Notes under the pieces: generated by a model
Databases searched by the model: none
The model's input: the letters and a program-made list of their open reading frames with translations, nothing else
What the model was told of the DNA's origin: nothing
Made by a program: the position numbers and the translations under genes
Source of the DNA: Desulfovibrionaceae bacterium
GTDB lineage: Bacteria > Desulfobacterota > Desulfovibrionia > Desulfovibrionales > Desulfovibrionaceae
Assembly (NCBI GenBank): GCA_028689675.1
Contig: JAQVCS010000001.1
Coordinates: 1 to 64,000 of the forward strand
DNA: 64,000 nucleotides
Direction: 5' to 3'
Part shown: positions 34,390 to 44,463 of the stretch, piece by piece
Position numbering within the stretch: the stretch's first letter is position 1
Layout of the letters: each line of letters begins with the position of its first letter

Positions 34390-35847
34390 ATGGCTGAAAA
34401 TAAACTGACGACCAATAACGGTGCCCCTGTTGCCGATAACCAAAATGTAGCCACTGCTGGGCCTCGCGGGCCTATGCTGATGCAGAATGTCTGGTTCCAA
34501 GAAAAGCTGGCTCACTTTGACCGCGAGGTCATCCCCGAGCGCCGCATGCACGCCAAGGGTTCGGGCGCGTATGGCACCTTTACCGTTACCCATGATGTTA
34601 CGGCCTACACGAAAGCGGCTATTTTTAGTGCAATAGGCAAAAAAACAGAGATCTTCACACGCTTTTCCACTGTGGCAGGCGAACGCGGCGCAGCTGATGC
34701 CGAGCGCGATATCCGCGGTTTTGCCGTCAAATTTTATACCGAGCAGGGCAACTGGGACATGGTGGGCAACAACACCCCTGTGTTTTTTTTGCGCGACCCT
34801 TTGAAATTTCCCGACCTGAACCATGTGGTCAAGCGCGACCCGCGCACCAATATGCGCAATGCCAAAAATAACTGGGATTTCTGGACCTTACTGCCCGAAG
34901 CCCTGCATCAGGTCACTGTGGTCATGAGCGACCGCGGCATACCCGCCACCTACCGCCATATGCATGGTTTTGGCAGCCATACCTACAGCCTGATAAATGC
35001 AAAAAATGAGCGTTTCTGGGTTAAATTCCACTTCAAAACTCAGCAAGGCATTAAAAACTTAACCGATGCCGAAGCCGAGGCCTTGGTGGGCAAAGACCGC
35101 GAAAGCCACCAGCGCGATTTGTTTGAAAGCATTGAAAAGGGCGACTTCCCCCGCTGGACGCTGTACTTCCAAATTATGCCCGAAACAGATGCCGAAAAAG
35201 TGCCCTATCACCCCTTTGACCTGACAAAAATTTGGCCGCACAAAGATTATCCCCTTATCGAAGTGGGCGTGATGGAGCTGAACCGCAACCCCGAAAATTA
35301 TTTTGCTGAAGTGGAACAGGCCGCCTTTAACCCTGCTAATATTGTGCCCGGCATCAGCTTTTCACCCGATAAAATGCTGCAAGGGCGCTTATTTTCCTAT
35401 GGCGATGCCCAGCGCTACCGCTTGGGCGTGAACCACCACCTTATCCCCGTCAATAAGGCGCGCTGCCCCTTCCATAGCTATCACCGCGATGGCGCTATGC
35501 GTGTGGATGGCAATTATGGCGGGCACACTGGCTATGAGCCCAACAGCTATGGCGCATGGCAAGAGCAGCCCGACTTTGCCGAGCCGCCCTTAAAAATTAA
35601 TGGCGATGCCGCTTGTTGGAATTATCGCGAAGATGATGACGACTATTACAAGCAGCCTGGCGACCTCTTCCGCCTGATGACGGCAGAGCAAAAAGATGCC
35701 CTGTTTGGCAACACAGCCCGCGCTATGGGCGATGCCCCGCAGGAAATTAAAATTCGCCATATACGCAATTGCGCCAAGGCAGACCCAGCCTATGGGCAGG
35801 GCGTAGCCGCAGCACTGGGCATTGCGGCAAAAGAATGGCAGGAATAA
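34390..35847 (+). CDS. katA: Monofunctional heme catalase
   Basis: 485 residues, small-subunit type. It splits hydrogen peroxide to water and oxygen. The distal His54 is in [11 protein letters not shown], the distal Asn in [13 protein letters not shown] (about 127), and the proximal heme ligand is Tyr337 in [12 protein letters not shown]. No signal peptide, so cytoplasmic. AAAGGAGAAT precedes the ATG at 34390; the open frame upstream to 34318 is leader. It has its own promoter, PerR-like box and terminator. The heme would come from the Ahb pathway encoded in the window. Confidence 0.96.
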   Translation: MAENKLTTNNGAPVADNQNVATAGPRGPMLMQNVWFQEKLAHFDREVIPERRMHAKGSGAYGTFTVTHDVTAYTKAAIFSAIGKKTEIFTRFSTVAGERGAADAERDIRGFAVKFYTEQGNWDMVGNNTPVFFLRDPLKFPDLNHVVKRDPRTNMRNAKNNWDFWTLLPEALHQVTVVMSDRGIPATYRHMHGFGSHTYSLINAKNERFWVKFHFKTQQGIKNLTDAEAEALVGKDRESHQRDLFESIEKGDFPRWTLYFQIMPETDAEKVPYHPFDLTKIWPHKDYPLIEVGVMELNRNPENYFAEVEQAAFNPANIVPGISFSPDKMLQGRLFSYGDAQRYRLGVNHHLIPVNKARCPFHSYHRDGAMRVDGNYGGHTGYEPNSYGAWQEQPDFAEPPLKINGDAACWNYREDDDDYYKQPGDLFRLMTAEQKDALFGNTARAMGDAPQEIKIRHIRNCAKADPAYGQGVAAALGIAAKEWQE

Positions 35848-35874
35848 AAGCCCCTTTGGCATAACGTAGCAAAA

Positions 35875-35908
35875 ACAAAGCCCCTTCAGTATACTGAGGG
35901 GGCTTTGT
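35875..35908 (+). terminator. Terminator of katA with a 17-bp stem
   Basis: A fully self-complementary 34-base segment (one G-T pair) with CAGTATACTG at its centre, 28 bases after the katA stop. Only a short T-rich end is present, so it could act in both directions between katA and argJ. Confidence 0.75.
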
Positions 35909-36027
35909 TAGCACAATTGCACTGTGAAAGAGCCGCGTATAGGCAAGCAAAGTTTGCCTAGGCCTCTTTTTTGCAAGGCTTTGCAGGTAAAGCTTTGCAA
36001 AAAGCCTGCGGGCAAGGTAGCCCTTAC

Positions 36028-37212
36028 TTATGAGCGGTAATCAGCATTGAGGCTAACATAATCATGCGAAAGGTCAGAGGCGCGCAAAGTATAGCTGCCC
36101 TCGCCCTGCCCCAGAACAATTTCCACATAAATATCGCGCTGTTCAAGCGGCTTTTGCAATTGCTCATCAAAGTTGCCCGCCAAGGGCTGACCATGGGCAA
36201 ACAATTCTACGCCGCACAGGCTTACCCGCACGTCATCCGCCTTAAATTCGGCATTGCTGCGCCCAACCGCGGCAATAATGCGCCCCCAGTTGGCATCGCG
36301 TCCATACATGGCTGTTTTTACCAATTGGGAATGCCCCACGGTGCGCGCCACATTTTCGGCATCTTTATCATTTTTTGCACCCAGCACGCTGATGTGCATC
36401 ACCTTGGTTGCGCCTTCCCCATCCTGCACCAGCATGTACGAAAGCTTTTCCAGCACAGAGGTCAAGGCCTGCTGCAACAGTATAACATCGCTCTGCGCTC
36501 GTGCTGCCACACCAGCAGCGCCATTGGCAAGCCCCACAATGGTGTCATTGGTGGAGGTGTCGCCATCCACACTCACGCGGTTAAAGGTCTGGGCTACGGC
36601 ACGCTGGAACATATCCTGCCACGCTGTGGCCTCTACCTCGGCATCGGTCAGCACCACAGCCAGCATGGTAGCCATATTGGGGCAAATCATGCCTGCGCCC
36701 TTGGCCATGCCTGTTAAACGCACTGTGCCGCCAGAAAGCTGCACTTCCTGCGATAAAAATTTGGGGAAGGCATCGGTGGTCATAAAGGCGCGCACAAAAT
36801 CTTCTGCCCCCTTGCTGCCCATGCTGGCCTGCACCTGCGGCATGGCAGCACGCCATGCCTGCATAGCAAACTGCGCGCCAATCACCCCTGTGGACAAGGG
36901 CAAAATTTGCTCGTCATAAATATGCAAAGCCTCGCCCATAAGGGCACGGGTTTCGCGGCAATTGGCTATGCCTTCATCGCCTGTGCAGGCATTGGCAAGG
37001 CCAGAATTGGCCATAATACAGCGCACAGGCCCCCCCAAAGCCAATGTTTCTTGACAAATCAGCACAGGCGCGGCCTTAAATTTATTTTTTGTAAATAAAG
37101 CCGCACAAGTAGCAGGCCTATCAGAGAGAATTACCCCCAAATCATCCCGCCCCACCTTTTTAAAACCAGCAGCAGCCGTCCCCACCATGTAGCCTTGAGG
37201 CAAATCTTTCAT
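36028..37212 (-). CDS. argJ: Bifunctional ornithine acetyltransferase / N-acetylglutamate synthase ArgJ
   Basis: 394 residues. It moves the acetyl group from N-acetylornithine to glutamate in the cyclic arginine pathway. The self-cleavage site is Ala-Thr in KGAGMICPNMATMLAVVL, where the Thr becomes the nucleophile of the beta chain. RVSVDGDTSTNDTI and GRDANWGRII are family motifs. GGGAGGG lies upstream of the ATG. No other arg gene adjoins it. Confidence 0.95.
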   Translation of the reverse strand: MKDLPQGYMVGTAAAGFKKVGRDDLGVILSDRPATCAALFTKNKFKAAPVLICQETLALGGPVRCIMANSGLANACTGDEGIANCRETRALMGEALHIYDEQILPLSTGVIGAQFAMQAWRAAMPQVQASMGSKGAEDFVRAFMTTDAFPKFLSQEVQLSGGTVRLTGMAKGAGMICPNMATMLAVVLTDAEVEATAWQDMFQRAVAQTFNRVSVDGDTSTNDTIVGLANGAAGVAARAQSDVILLQQALTSVLEKLSYMLVQDGEGATKVMHISVLGAKNDKDAENVARTVGHSQLVKTAMYGRDANWGRIIAAVGRSNAEFKADDVRVSLCGVELFAHGQPLAGNFDEQLQKPLEQRDIYVEIVLGQGEGSYTLRASDLSHDYVSLNADYRS

Positions 37213-37334
37213 TTCCTTCCCTCCCGCGCACAGGCATTCCTACCCTAAAGCCATGCCCTGCGGCAAAAATAGTAGCGCCAGCAATGTGCCCCGTGCAGAC
37301 AGTGCCGCACCACAGGCAACAAGCACAGCAATGT

Positions 37335-37367
37335 ACAAAAAGGGCATCGAAAAACTCCGATGCCCTT
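37335..37367 (-). terminator. Rho-independent terminator of fusA (str operon)
   Basis: A 10-bp stem AAGGGCATCG/CGATGCCCTT followed on the minus strand by TTTTT. It lies about 110 bases after the fusA stop and ends the rpsL-rpsG-fusA unit. No tuf gene is included. Confidence 0.85.
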
Positions 37368-37474
37368 CGGCTTATCACTTTTACCCACGCTGTTGCACCC
37401 GACAGGAAGCACGGTTCAGGGGGAAAAGCATAAAGCTGTGTATAAAGGCTTTGCAGCCTTCTACAAGAGTATGA

Positions 37475-39550
37475 TTAGCTGCGTGCCTTCTGCACTTCAT
37501 CAGCAATGGCCTGCGGCACACGCTCATAGTGATGGAACTGCATGGTGAAGTTTGCACGACCCTGCGTTTTGGAACGCAAGTCGGTAGCATAGCCAAACAT
37601 GGAAGACAGGGGCACTTGGGCGCGCACGCTTTGTGCGCCGCCAGCGCGGGCTTCCATGCTTTGCACACGGCCACGGCGGCCGTTCAGGTCACCCATCACG
37701 TCGCCAAGGTATTCTTCGGGGGTTACCACTTCCACATCCATGTAGGGTTCCAACAAGATGGGGGTGGACTTGTTCATGGCGTCTTTAATAGCCATAGAAC
37801 CAGCAATGTAGAAGGCCTGTTCTGAAGAGTCAACGTCATGGTACGAACCAAAGACCAAGGTCACCTTCACGTCCACCACAGGGAAGCCAGCGAGCACGCC
37901 AGACTTCAGGGCGTCCTGAATACCTTTGTCGATAGCGGGGATGTATTCCTTGGGAATGACACCGCCAGTAATGGCGTTGACAAATTCATAGCCATTTTCG
38001 GGGTTGGGCTCAATTTCGATGACGCAATGGCCATACTGGCCGCGGCCACCAGACTGCTTGGCATACTTCAGGTCAGACTTGCCGGGCTTGGAAATGGTTT
38101 CGCGGTAGGCCACCTGAGGCTTGCCCACATTGGCATTCACGTTAAATTCGCGGGTAAGGCGGTCAACAATGATGTCCAAGTGCAGTTCGCCCATACCAGC
38201 AATCAGGGTCTGGTTGGTTTCTTCATCGCTCTTCACGCGGAAGGAGGGGTCTTCCTTCATCAGCTTGTTCAAAGCGGCAGAAAGGGCATCGCGGTCGGCC
38301 TTAGACTTGGGCTCAATAGCCACTTCAATAACAGGCTCGGGAATGTGCAGCGATTCCAGCTTCACTTCACGCTTTTCATCGCAAATGGTGTCGCCAGTAG
38401 AAGCCTGCTTCAAGCCCACCAAGGCAACAATGTCGCCAGCTTCGGCGCGCTTGATTTCTTCACGCTTGTTGGCGTGCATCTTCACAATACGACCCACGCG
38501 CTCTTTACGACCCGTGGTGGAGTTGTATACAGAAGAACCCGCTTCCACAAAGCCAGAATACACGCGGAAGAAGGCCAAGTGGCCAATGAAGGGGTCGGAA
38601 GCCAGCTTAAAGACCAGACCAGCCAAGGGCTCGTTAATATCGCAGTGGCATTCCACGGTTTCTTCGGTTTTGCTGTCCACCACATGACCCACCATGGGGG
38701 GGATGTCATTGGGGCAGGGCAAATAGTCAACCACGGCGTCCAGCAAGGGCTGCACACCCATGTTGCGGAAGGCAGAGCCGCACAGCACAGGCACAATATT
38801 ACGATTGATGGTGGCTTTGCGAATGCAAGAGCGGATTTCGTCCTTGCTCAGCTCTTCGCCGCCCAAGTATTTTTCCAGCAGTGCTTCGTCTTCTTCAGCA
38901 ACGGCTTCAATCATTTCGTGGCGCTTTTCTTCATACAAGTCCTGCAAGTCGGCAGGCACGTCAATGACGGCAAATTCTGCGCCCTTAGAAGCCTTATCAA
39001 AAACAATGGCCTTGCCTTCAATCAGGTCTACCACGCCTTCAAATTTGTCTTCTGCACCAATAGGAATTTGCAAAGCCACAGGCTTAGCACCCAAGCGGTC
39101 GTGAATCATGGTCACGCAACGGAAGAAGTTGGCGCCGATGCGATCCATTTTGTTAACAAAGCAGATACGCGGCACGCCGTAGGTGTCGGCCTGACGCCAC
39201 ACCGTTTCAGACTGGGGCTCAACACCGGCCACCGAGTCAAACACGCACACAGCACCGTCAAGCACGCGCAAAGAACGCTCTACTTCAATGGTAAAGTCCA
39301 CGTGACCGGGGGTGTCAATGATGTTGACGCGGCAATCGCGCCAAAAGCAGGTAATAGCGGCAGAGGTAATGGTAATGCCGCGCTCTTGCTCTTGCTCCAT
39401 CCAGTCCATGGTGGCGCCGCCGTCATGGGTTTCACCAATCTTGTGGTTGACGCCAGTGTAAAAAAGAATACGTTCGGTGGTGGTGGTTTTGCCGGCGTCG
39501 ATGTGCGCCATGATGCCGATATTGCGCTGTTTTTCTACGGGAATAGACAC
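37475..39550 (-). CDS. fusA: Elongation factor G
   Basis: 691 residues. A GTPase that drives ribosomal translocation. [19 protein letters not shown] is the P loop, [16 protein letters not shown] the G3 region, and [10 protein letters not shown] the G4 motif. GTG start at 39550 with GGAGGA upstream. Strong codon bias, as for sat and the ribosomal genes. It is the third gene of the str operon, 229 bases after rpsG. Confidence 0.97.
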   Translation of the reverse strand: MSIPVEKQRNIGIMAHIDAGKTTTTERILFYTGVNHKIGETHDGGATMDWMEQEQERGITITSAAITCFWRDCRVNIIDTPGHVDFTIEVERSLRVLDGAVCVFDSVAGVEPQSETVWRQADTYGVPRICFVNKMDRIGANFFRCVTMIHDRLGAKPVALQIPIGAEDKFEGVVDLIEGKAIVFDKASKGAEFAVIDVPADLQDLYEEKRHEMIEAVAEEDEALLEKYLGGEELSKDEIRSCIRKATINRNIVPVLCGSAFRNMGVQPLLDAVVDYLPCPNDIPPMVGHVVDSKTEETVECHCDINEPLAGLVFKLASDPFIGHLAFFRVYSGFVEAGSSVYNSTTGRKERVGRIVKMHANKREEIKRAEAGDIVALVGLKQASTGDTICDEKREVKLESLHIPEPVIEVAIEPKSKADRDALSAALNKLMKEDPSFRVKSDEETNQTLIAGMGELHLDIIVDRLTREFNVNANVGKPQVAYRETISKPGKSDLKYAKQSGGRGQYGHCVIEIEPNPENGYEFVNAITGGVIPKEYIPAIDKGIQDALKSGVLAGFPVVDVKVTLVFGSYHDVDSSEQAFYIAGSMAIKDAMNKSTPILLEPYMDVEVVTPEEYLGDVMGDLNGRRGRVQSMEARAGGAQSVRAQVPLSSMFGYATDLRSKTQGRANFTMQFHHYERVPQAIADEVQKARS

Positions 39551-39707
39551 GGGTTATCCTCCAGCTCGAGGCTGATGACTACGAGTAAATAAGGGGGTTC
39601 CGCAAAGCGGCTCGCCGCTCAAAGAGCTTGGGCGAGGGGCGGCCTTCCATAAAACTGTGTGTAATTTCCACAGCTTGCAAAACCCTTTGCGACTTTGCCT
39701 TGAATTG

Positions 39708-39739
39708 TGAACACCGTGCCCTTGCAGGCACGGTGTTCA
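39708..39739 (-). other. 13-bp perfect hairpin between rpsG and fusA
   Basis: TGAACACCGTGCC pairs fully with GGCACGGTGTTCA across a 6-base loop, 40 bases after the rpsG stop. No T run follows on the minus strand. In this gene-free 229-base gap it may attenuate, process or stabilise the message. Confidence 0.65.
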
Positions 39740-39779
39740 TCATATCCACAATATATGTCAGCCGTGCGACAAGCTCGGC

Positions 39780-40250
39780 TTACCAGCGGAAATGGGCAAA
39801 AGCCTTGTTGGCTTCAGCCATGCGGTGGGTATCTTCACGCTTTTTCACAGCGCCGCCGCGGCCATTAAAGGCATCAAGCAGTTCAGCAGAAAGCTTGGCG
39901 TTCATACCCTTTTCACCGCGAGAGCGGGCATAGTTGATCAGCCAACGAATGCACAAAGAAACCTGACGTTCGGGGCGAACTTCCATAGGCACCTGATAAG
40001 TAGCACCGCCTACGCGGCGAGCCTTCACTTCAAGGTGAGGCTTCACATTATCAAGGGCTTTTTCAAAAGCGCGCATGGGTTCTTCGCCAGTCTTTTCGGC
40101 CAGCATGTCAAGCGAGCTATAAAAAATCTTTTCCGCAGCGCCTTTTTTGCCGTCAAGCATAAGACGGTTCACAAATTTAGTAACAAGGCGGCTGTTGTAC
40201 AGCGGATCGGGTAATACTTCCCTCTTCGGGACTGGACCTTTACGGGGCAT
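39780..40250 (-). CDS. rpsG: 30S ribosomal protein S7
   Basis: 156 residues, full length. It nucleates assembly of the 30S head. It begins [20 protein letters not shown], and carries [16 protein letters not shown] and [19 protein letters not shown]. The start at 40250 has GGAG upstream; the frame to 40265 adds five residues not in the family. Second gene of the str operon. Confidence 0.97.
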   Translation of the reverse strand: MPRKGPVPKREVLPDPLYNSRLVTKFVNRLMLDGKKGAAEKIFYSSLDMLAEKTGEEPMRAFEKALDNVKPHLEVKARRVGGATYQVPMEVRPERQVSLCIRWLINYARSRGEKGMNAKLSAELLDAFNGRGGAVKKREDTHRMAEANKAFAHFRW

Positions 40251-40364
40251 CGTAATCTCCTTCAATAAGTATGCGGCGTCACCAGCCCCGCGTTTGGGCG
40301 GCGCGTGAGAGCAGCCTGCAAAAACGCATGACGTACGCCACGGGAAAAAGCACTAAAACAACAA

Positions 40365-40736
40365 TTACTTAGGACGCTTAGCGCCGTACTTAGAACGGCT
40401 CTTGCGGCGATCGGCCACACCCGAGGTATCAAGAGTACCGCGCACGATGTGATAACGAACACCGGGTAAGTCCTTTACACGGCCGCCGCGAATCATCACG
40501 ACAGAGTGTTCCTGAAGGTTGTGACCTTCACCGGGGATGTAAGCGGAAACTTCGATGCCGTTGGTCAAACGCACACGAGCGACCTTACGCAAAGCGGAGT
40601 TAGGCTTTTTAGGGGTGGTGGTATACACACGGGTGCACACACCACGGCGCTGGGGGCACGCTTGCAAAGCGGGGGTCTTTTTAGACTTGACCACCACGGC
40701 ACGCCCTTTGCGGATGAGCTGGTTAATTGTAGGCAT
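40365..40736 (-). CDS. rpsL: 30S ribosomal protein S12
   Basis: 123 residues. A decoding-centre protein. [29 protein letters not shown] and [14 protein letters not shown] are canonical. The streptomycin-contact residues are wild type (Lys in TPKKPNS and GRVKDLPG). AGGAGGAT precedes the ATG at 40736. First gene of the str operon. Confidence 0.97.
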   Translation of the reverse strand: MPTINQLIRKGRAVVVKSKKTPALQACPQRRGVCTRVYTTTPKKPNSALRKVARVRLTNGIEVSAYIPGEGHNLQEHSVVMIRGGRVKDLPGVRYHIVRGTLDTSGVADRRKSRSKYGAKRPK

Positions 40737-40865
40737 GGTATCCTCCTGATGCCTGTTGCTCGCGGAAAAAAGCATGGCGGGTTGCTCCCGCGCCTAGGCA
40801 AAGCCGCGCCTTTGCCTTTTCTCTAAAGGGCGCAGAGCACCCTGCATTGACATGCCAAGAGGCGA

Positions 40866-40894
40866 TACATAGATCGTCCCCACGTTCTTGTCAA
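40866..40894 (-). promoter_or_regulatory. Probable promoter of the str operon
   Basis: On the minus strand TTGACA (40889-40894), a 17-base gap, and TATGTA (40866-40871), placing the start of a leader of roughly 120 bases before rpsL. Confidence 0.6.
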
Positions 40895-40953
40895 GAAAAA
40901 ACGCGCCAAGGCTGGCCACAAGCCACTTTCTCCCGCTTTCCCTCTACAAATGC

Positions 40954-40995
40954 TTGACAATAAGGTTTGAAATTTATAGCCAGATGGGCTATGCT
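40954..40995 (+). promoter_or_regulatory. Probable fba promoter
   Basis: Two overlapping choices. TTGAAA (40967-40972), 17 bases, TATGCT (40990-40995) has ideal spacing. TTGACA (40954-40959) with TATAGC after 15 bases has the better -35. Both give a leader of about 105-125 bases. Confidence 0.5.
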
Positions 40996-41110
40996 TACGT
41001 CAAATCCCCCGCTCAAGAACAAATGAGGGGAACTATCGGCAATCCTTCACAAACTTTTGTGCTTGCGCCTGCTCTTATGCAGGCCTAGCCCGTACTTAAA
41101 GGAGCTGACC

Positions 41111-42037
41111 ATGCCACTTACTGGCCCCAAGGAAATGTTCGCCAAGGCCTATGCAGGCGGATATGCTATAGGCGCGTTCAACGTCAACAATATGGAAATT
41201 ATCCAAGGCATCATGAGCGCCGCGGGGCAGGAGCATTCCCCCGTTATCCTTCAGGTTTCTGGCGGTGCGCGCAAATATGCTGGTCAGGGCTATATTATGA
41301 AGCTGGTAGAAGCCGCCCTTGCAGAATCTCCCGAAATACCCTGCGTGGTGCACCTTGACCATGGTGCCGATTTTGCCCTGTGCAAGCAATGTATTGATGG
41401 CGGCTTTACCTCTGTTATGATTGACGGCTCGCACCTGCCCTTTGAAGAAAATATTGCCCTCACCAAACAGGTGGTGGACTATGCCCACGACAAGGGCGTG
41501 TGGGTAGAAGCCGAGCTGGGCAAGCTGGCTGGCATAGAAGAGCACGTTGCTTCTGAGCACCATGTCTTTACCGAGCCTGATGAAGCTGTGGAATTTGTGC
41601 AGCGCTCTGGTTGCGATTCTTTAGCCGTTGCCATTGGCACAAGCCATGGCGCCTATAAGTTTACTGGTGATGCTCGCCTTGATTTTGACAGGCTGGAGGC
41701 CATAGGCAAGGCTTTGCCCAACTACCCCTTAGTGTTGCACGGTGCTTCTTCTGTTCCGCAGGAATTTGTTGCTATGTGCAACAAATATGGCGGCAATGTG
41801 GGCAATGCCAAGGGCGTGCCCGAAGATATGCTGCGCAAGGCTGCCAAAATGGCTGTGTGTAAAATCAATGTGGATACAGACATTCGCCTTGCCCTTACTG
41901 CCTGCATTCGTCAAGAATTGGTAGAACACCCCGAAGCCTTTGACCCCCGCGCCTATTTAAAACCCGCACGTGAAGCGGTAAAAAATATGGTTGCTCATAA
42001 AATCCGCACTGTCATGGGTTCGAGCAATACCATCTAA
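41111..42037 (+). CDS. fba: Class II fructose-bisphosphate aldolase
   Basis: 308 residues, zinc-dependent type. It cleaves or forms fructose 1,6-bisphosphate. HLDHGADF carries the catalytic Asp and a zinc His, SVMIDGSHLPFEENI the phosphate and second metal loop, GTSHGAYKF another zinc His, and LHGASSVPQEF the third. AAAGGAG precedes the ATG at 41111. The next gene, after a terminator, is GAPDH, so two neighbouring steps of glycolysis or gluconeogenesis are grouped. Confidence 0.95.
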   Translation: MPLTGPKEMFAKAYAGGYAIGAFNVNNMEIIQGIMSAAGQEHSPVILQVSGGARKYAGQGYIMKLVEAALAESPEIPCVVHLDHGADFALCKQCIDGGFTSVMIDGSHLPFEENIALTKQVVDYAHDKGVWVEAELGKLAGIEEHVASEHHVFTEPDEAVEFVQRSGCDSLAVAIGTSHGAYKFTGDARLDFDRLEAIGKALPNYPLVLHGASSVPQEFVAMCNKYGGNVGNAKGVPEDMLRKAAKMAVCKINVDTDIRLALTACIRQELVEHPEAFDPRAYLKPAREAVKNMVAHKIRTVMGSSNTI

Positions 42038-42049
42038 GTAGTATTGATT

Positions 42050-42072
42050 AAGGGGGAAATTCCCCCTTTTTT
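42050..42072 (+). terminator. Rho-independent terminator of fba
   Basis: AAGGGGG/CCCCCTT stem with a 5-base loop and a T run, 12 bases after the fba stop. Confidence 0.92.
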
Positions 42073-42135
42073 GTCGCATACAAGGCATAGCCACGCTCTA
42101 TGCCCTACCCTTTTATGCCAAAGGAGCATTGCCTC

Positions 42136-43131
42136 ATGCCTATTAGACTTGCCGTTAACGGTTTTGGACGTATTGGCCGTTATCTTGTTCGCCTTCTTGC
42201 TTCTGACCCCGAGCTGCATATTATTGCCATTAATGCCCGTGCCGACAATGCCTCGCTGGCACATCTCTTTAAATATGATTCCAGCCACGGCACTTTTGCA
42301 GGCACGGTTGCCAGCGATGACGACGGCCTTATTATCAATGGCCGCCACATTAAGGTGACGCGCAGTAAAACAGGTGAATGGCCGTGGAAAGAGCTTGATA
42401 TTGACATTGCTGTTGAAACCACAGGCACACTCAAAGACCGCGCCTCATTGGTGCTGCACCAGCAGTGCGGGGCTAAAAAGGTTGTTATTTCTGCCCCCTG
42501 CAAAGATGCCGATATTACCGTTGTTATGGGTGTTAACCAGCAGGACTACAAGCCAGAGCAGCACGAAGTTATTTCGGCCGCTTCCTGTACCACCAACTGC
42601 CTTGCCCCTGCCGCCAAAGCCCTCAACGATGCCTTTACCATCAAGCATGGCCTGATGACCACCATCCATTCCTACACCATGAGCCAGCGCATCTTAGACG
42701 GTTCGCATAAAGATTTGCGCCGTGCCCGCGCTGCCTGCGTTTCTATGATTCCCACCTCTACAGGGGCAGCCAAGGCCACAGCGCTGGTTATACCCGCGCT
42801 CAAGGGCAAAATGGATGGCATGGCTGTGCGCGTGCCCACACCCAATGTTTCGCTGGTTGACCTGACCTGTGAAGTGGAAAAGCCTGCCAGTGTTGAGGCC
42901 GTCAACAGCGTGCTCAAGGCAGCAGCTGAAGGGGCTATGAAAAACAACTTGGGCTATTGCGACGAGCCCTTGGTTTCCATTGACTACAAGGGCAGCATTT
43001 ATGGTGGCATTGTGGATGCCATGAGCACGCAGGTTATGGCGGGCAGCATGGTCAAGCTGATTTTGTGGTATGATAACGAAGCTGGCTTTACCAACCAATT
43101 GGTGCGCCTGCTGCGCCATGTGGGCAAGTAA
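42136..43131 (+). CDS. gap: Glyceraldehyde-3-phosphate dehydrogenase with NADP-type cofactor residues
   Basis: 331 residues. Catalytic Cys151 lies in SAASCTTNCLAP, and the general-base His in HSYTMSQRILDG. NGFGRIGR starts the Rossmann fold. The cofactor loop reads AINARAD: Ala34 replaces the Asp that binds the NAD ribose in NAD-type enzymes. GSHKDLRRAR (Gly189-Ser190) replaces the Leu-Pro of NAD enzymes. Both changes occur in NADP-using GapB and plastid-type proteins, so this enzyme probably works with NADP or both cofactors, perhaps in gluconeogenesis. AAGGAG lies ten bases before the ATG at 42136. Confidence 0.93.
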   Translation: MPIRLAVNGFGRIGRYLVRLLASDPELHIIAINARADNASLAHLFKYDSSHGTFAGTVASDDDGLIINGRHIKVTRSKTGEWPWKELDIDIAVETTGTLKDRASLVLHQQCGAKKVVISAPCKDADITVVMGVNQQDYKPEQHEVISAASCTTNCLAPAAKALNDAFTIKHGLMTTIHSYTMSQRILDGSHKDLRRARAACVSMIPTSTGAAKATALVIPALKGKMDGMAVRVPTPNVSLVDLTCEVEKPASVEAVNSVLKAAAEGAMKNNLGYCDEPLVSIDYKGSIYGGIVDAMSTQVMAGSMVKLILWYDNEAGFTNQLVRLLRHVGK

Positions 43132-43172
43132 GGGCGGCACACAAGCGCTTTTTACCACACTGTATTTACTCT

Positions 43173-43224
43173 AGGGGGAAGGGGTAAAGCCACAGGGGCT
43201 TTGCTACTTCCCCTTCTGTTTTTG
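43173..43224 (+). terminator. Probable terminator of gap
   Basis: GGGGAAG/CTTCCCC and AAAGCC/GGCTTT arms with mismatches between them, followed by TTTTT, about 40 bases past the gap stop. Confidence 0.6.
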
Positions 43225-43327
43225 CACGGCAGGCTTGCACCGCAATGTTTTGCCAGCGCATAAAAGAATGTCAAAATAAGGCAAAGCACAGGCATAGGCC
43301 GCTTTGCCCTGCACACAAGGAAAAACT

Positions 43328-44335
43328 ATGAAAAATGAACAAGAAACAAAACAGGCTTGTGAGCATTGCGCCAAGCCGCATGAAGACACAGCCTTTGCCC
43401 CCACCTGTGCTATGGCGCAATGCCCTTTTCAGCAAGTGCCAGAAAAAATCTGGCAGGCGCTCTTGCCCAAGCCCTTTCGCAAGCGCCACCCCATTCTTTT
43501 TTGGGGCTTTCTTCTCCTGCTGGCCTTTGGCATAGGCTCAAGCCTGCTAGATTCAGAAAAGGGCAGCAGCCTGACAGCCAGCAACAGCATTGCCGTGGTG
43601 CGTGTGGAAGGCATTATTTTAGATAATACCGATCAACTGAAGTGGATTCGCAAAATTAGTCAGGACGACAGCGTGAAAGGGGTGCTGCTGCGCATAGACA
43701 GCCCCGGCGGGGGCGCTGGTGCTTCGCAGGAATTATATGAAGCCCTGCGCAGCCTGAATGCCAAAAAGCCCGTTGTGGCCTCTATGGGCTCAACTGCAGC
43801 CTCTGGCGGGGTCATGGTTAGCGTGGCCGCGCGCTATATTGTAGCCAATCCCTCCACGGTCACGGGCTCTATTGGCGTGCGCATGGATATGCCCAAGGTT
43901 TATAAATTGTTGGAAAGTATTGGCCTTGGGCAAGAAACGCTTACCACTGCCCCCTACAAGGATGCTGGCTCGCCCCTGCGCCCCATGACCGAAAAAGAAA
44001 AAGCCTATTTTTCTGACGTAATAAACGATATGCATCAGCAATTTGTGGGCATAGTGGCTGAAGGCAGAAAGATGCAGCCTGAAGATGTGCAAAAATTTGC
44101 TGACGGCAAGGTTTTTACAGGGCGCAAAGCTTTGGAACTGGGGCTGGTGGATGCCTTGGGCGGGCAGGAACAAGCACTGGCCAAGCTGTATGAAATAACC
44201 AAATTGCCCGAAAATACCAGCCTGAAAGAGCGCCCCGATTCGCAGCGCTTCTTTAAGGAAATGATGGAATCTGCCCTGCCAGCAGGCCTGCGCGGCATGC
44301 TGCAAAGCGCACCAGAATTTTTATATCAATGGTAA
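43328..44335 (+). CDS. sppA: SppA-type signal peptide peptidase (S49 family)
   Basis: 335 residues, the short single-domain form. It degrades cleaved signal peptides at the inner membrane. One membrane helix (about 54-76) is followed by the protease domain with nucleophile Ser159 (STAASGGVMVS) and general-base Lys near 211 (TTAPYKDAGSPLR). The cytoplasmic N terminus is unusual in holding a Cys cluster (CEHCAKPHEDTAFAPTCAMA, then QCPF), possibly a metal knot. AAGGA precedes the ATG at 43328. Confidence 0.9.
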   Translation: MKNEQETKQACEHCAKPHEDTAFAPTCAMAQCPFQQVPEKIWQALLPKPFRKRHPILFWGFLLLLAFGIGSSLLDSEKGSSLTASNSIAVVRVEGIILDNTDQLKWIRKISQDDSVKGVLLRIDSPGGGAGASQELYEALRSLNAKKPVVASMGSTAASGGVMVSVAARYIVANPSTVTGSIGVRMDMPKVYKLLESIGLGQETLTTAPYKDAGSPLRPMTEKEKAYFSDVINDMHQQFVGIVAEGRKMQPEDVQKFADGKVFTGRKALELGLVDALGGQEQALAKLYEITKLPENTSLKERPDSQRFFKEMMESALPAGLRGMLQSAPEFLYQW

Positions 44336-44463
44336 GCTCGGGCTTGCACAAGGTACAGATCAGCCCAAAGTACACAAGCAAGGTGCACTAAGCCGCACCT
44401 TGCCAAAGCTCAAACAATAGCTATTTACTAGGAAACAAACTCTTACTCAATTATGAGGTAGAT

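Noticed and set aside
37838..39592. 584-residue open frame antisense to fusA
   Set aside because: Produced by strong codon bias of fusA; His/Phe/Val-rich nonsense composition.
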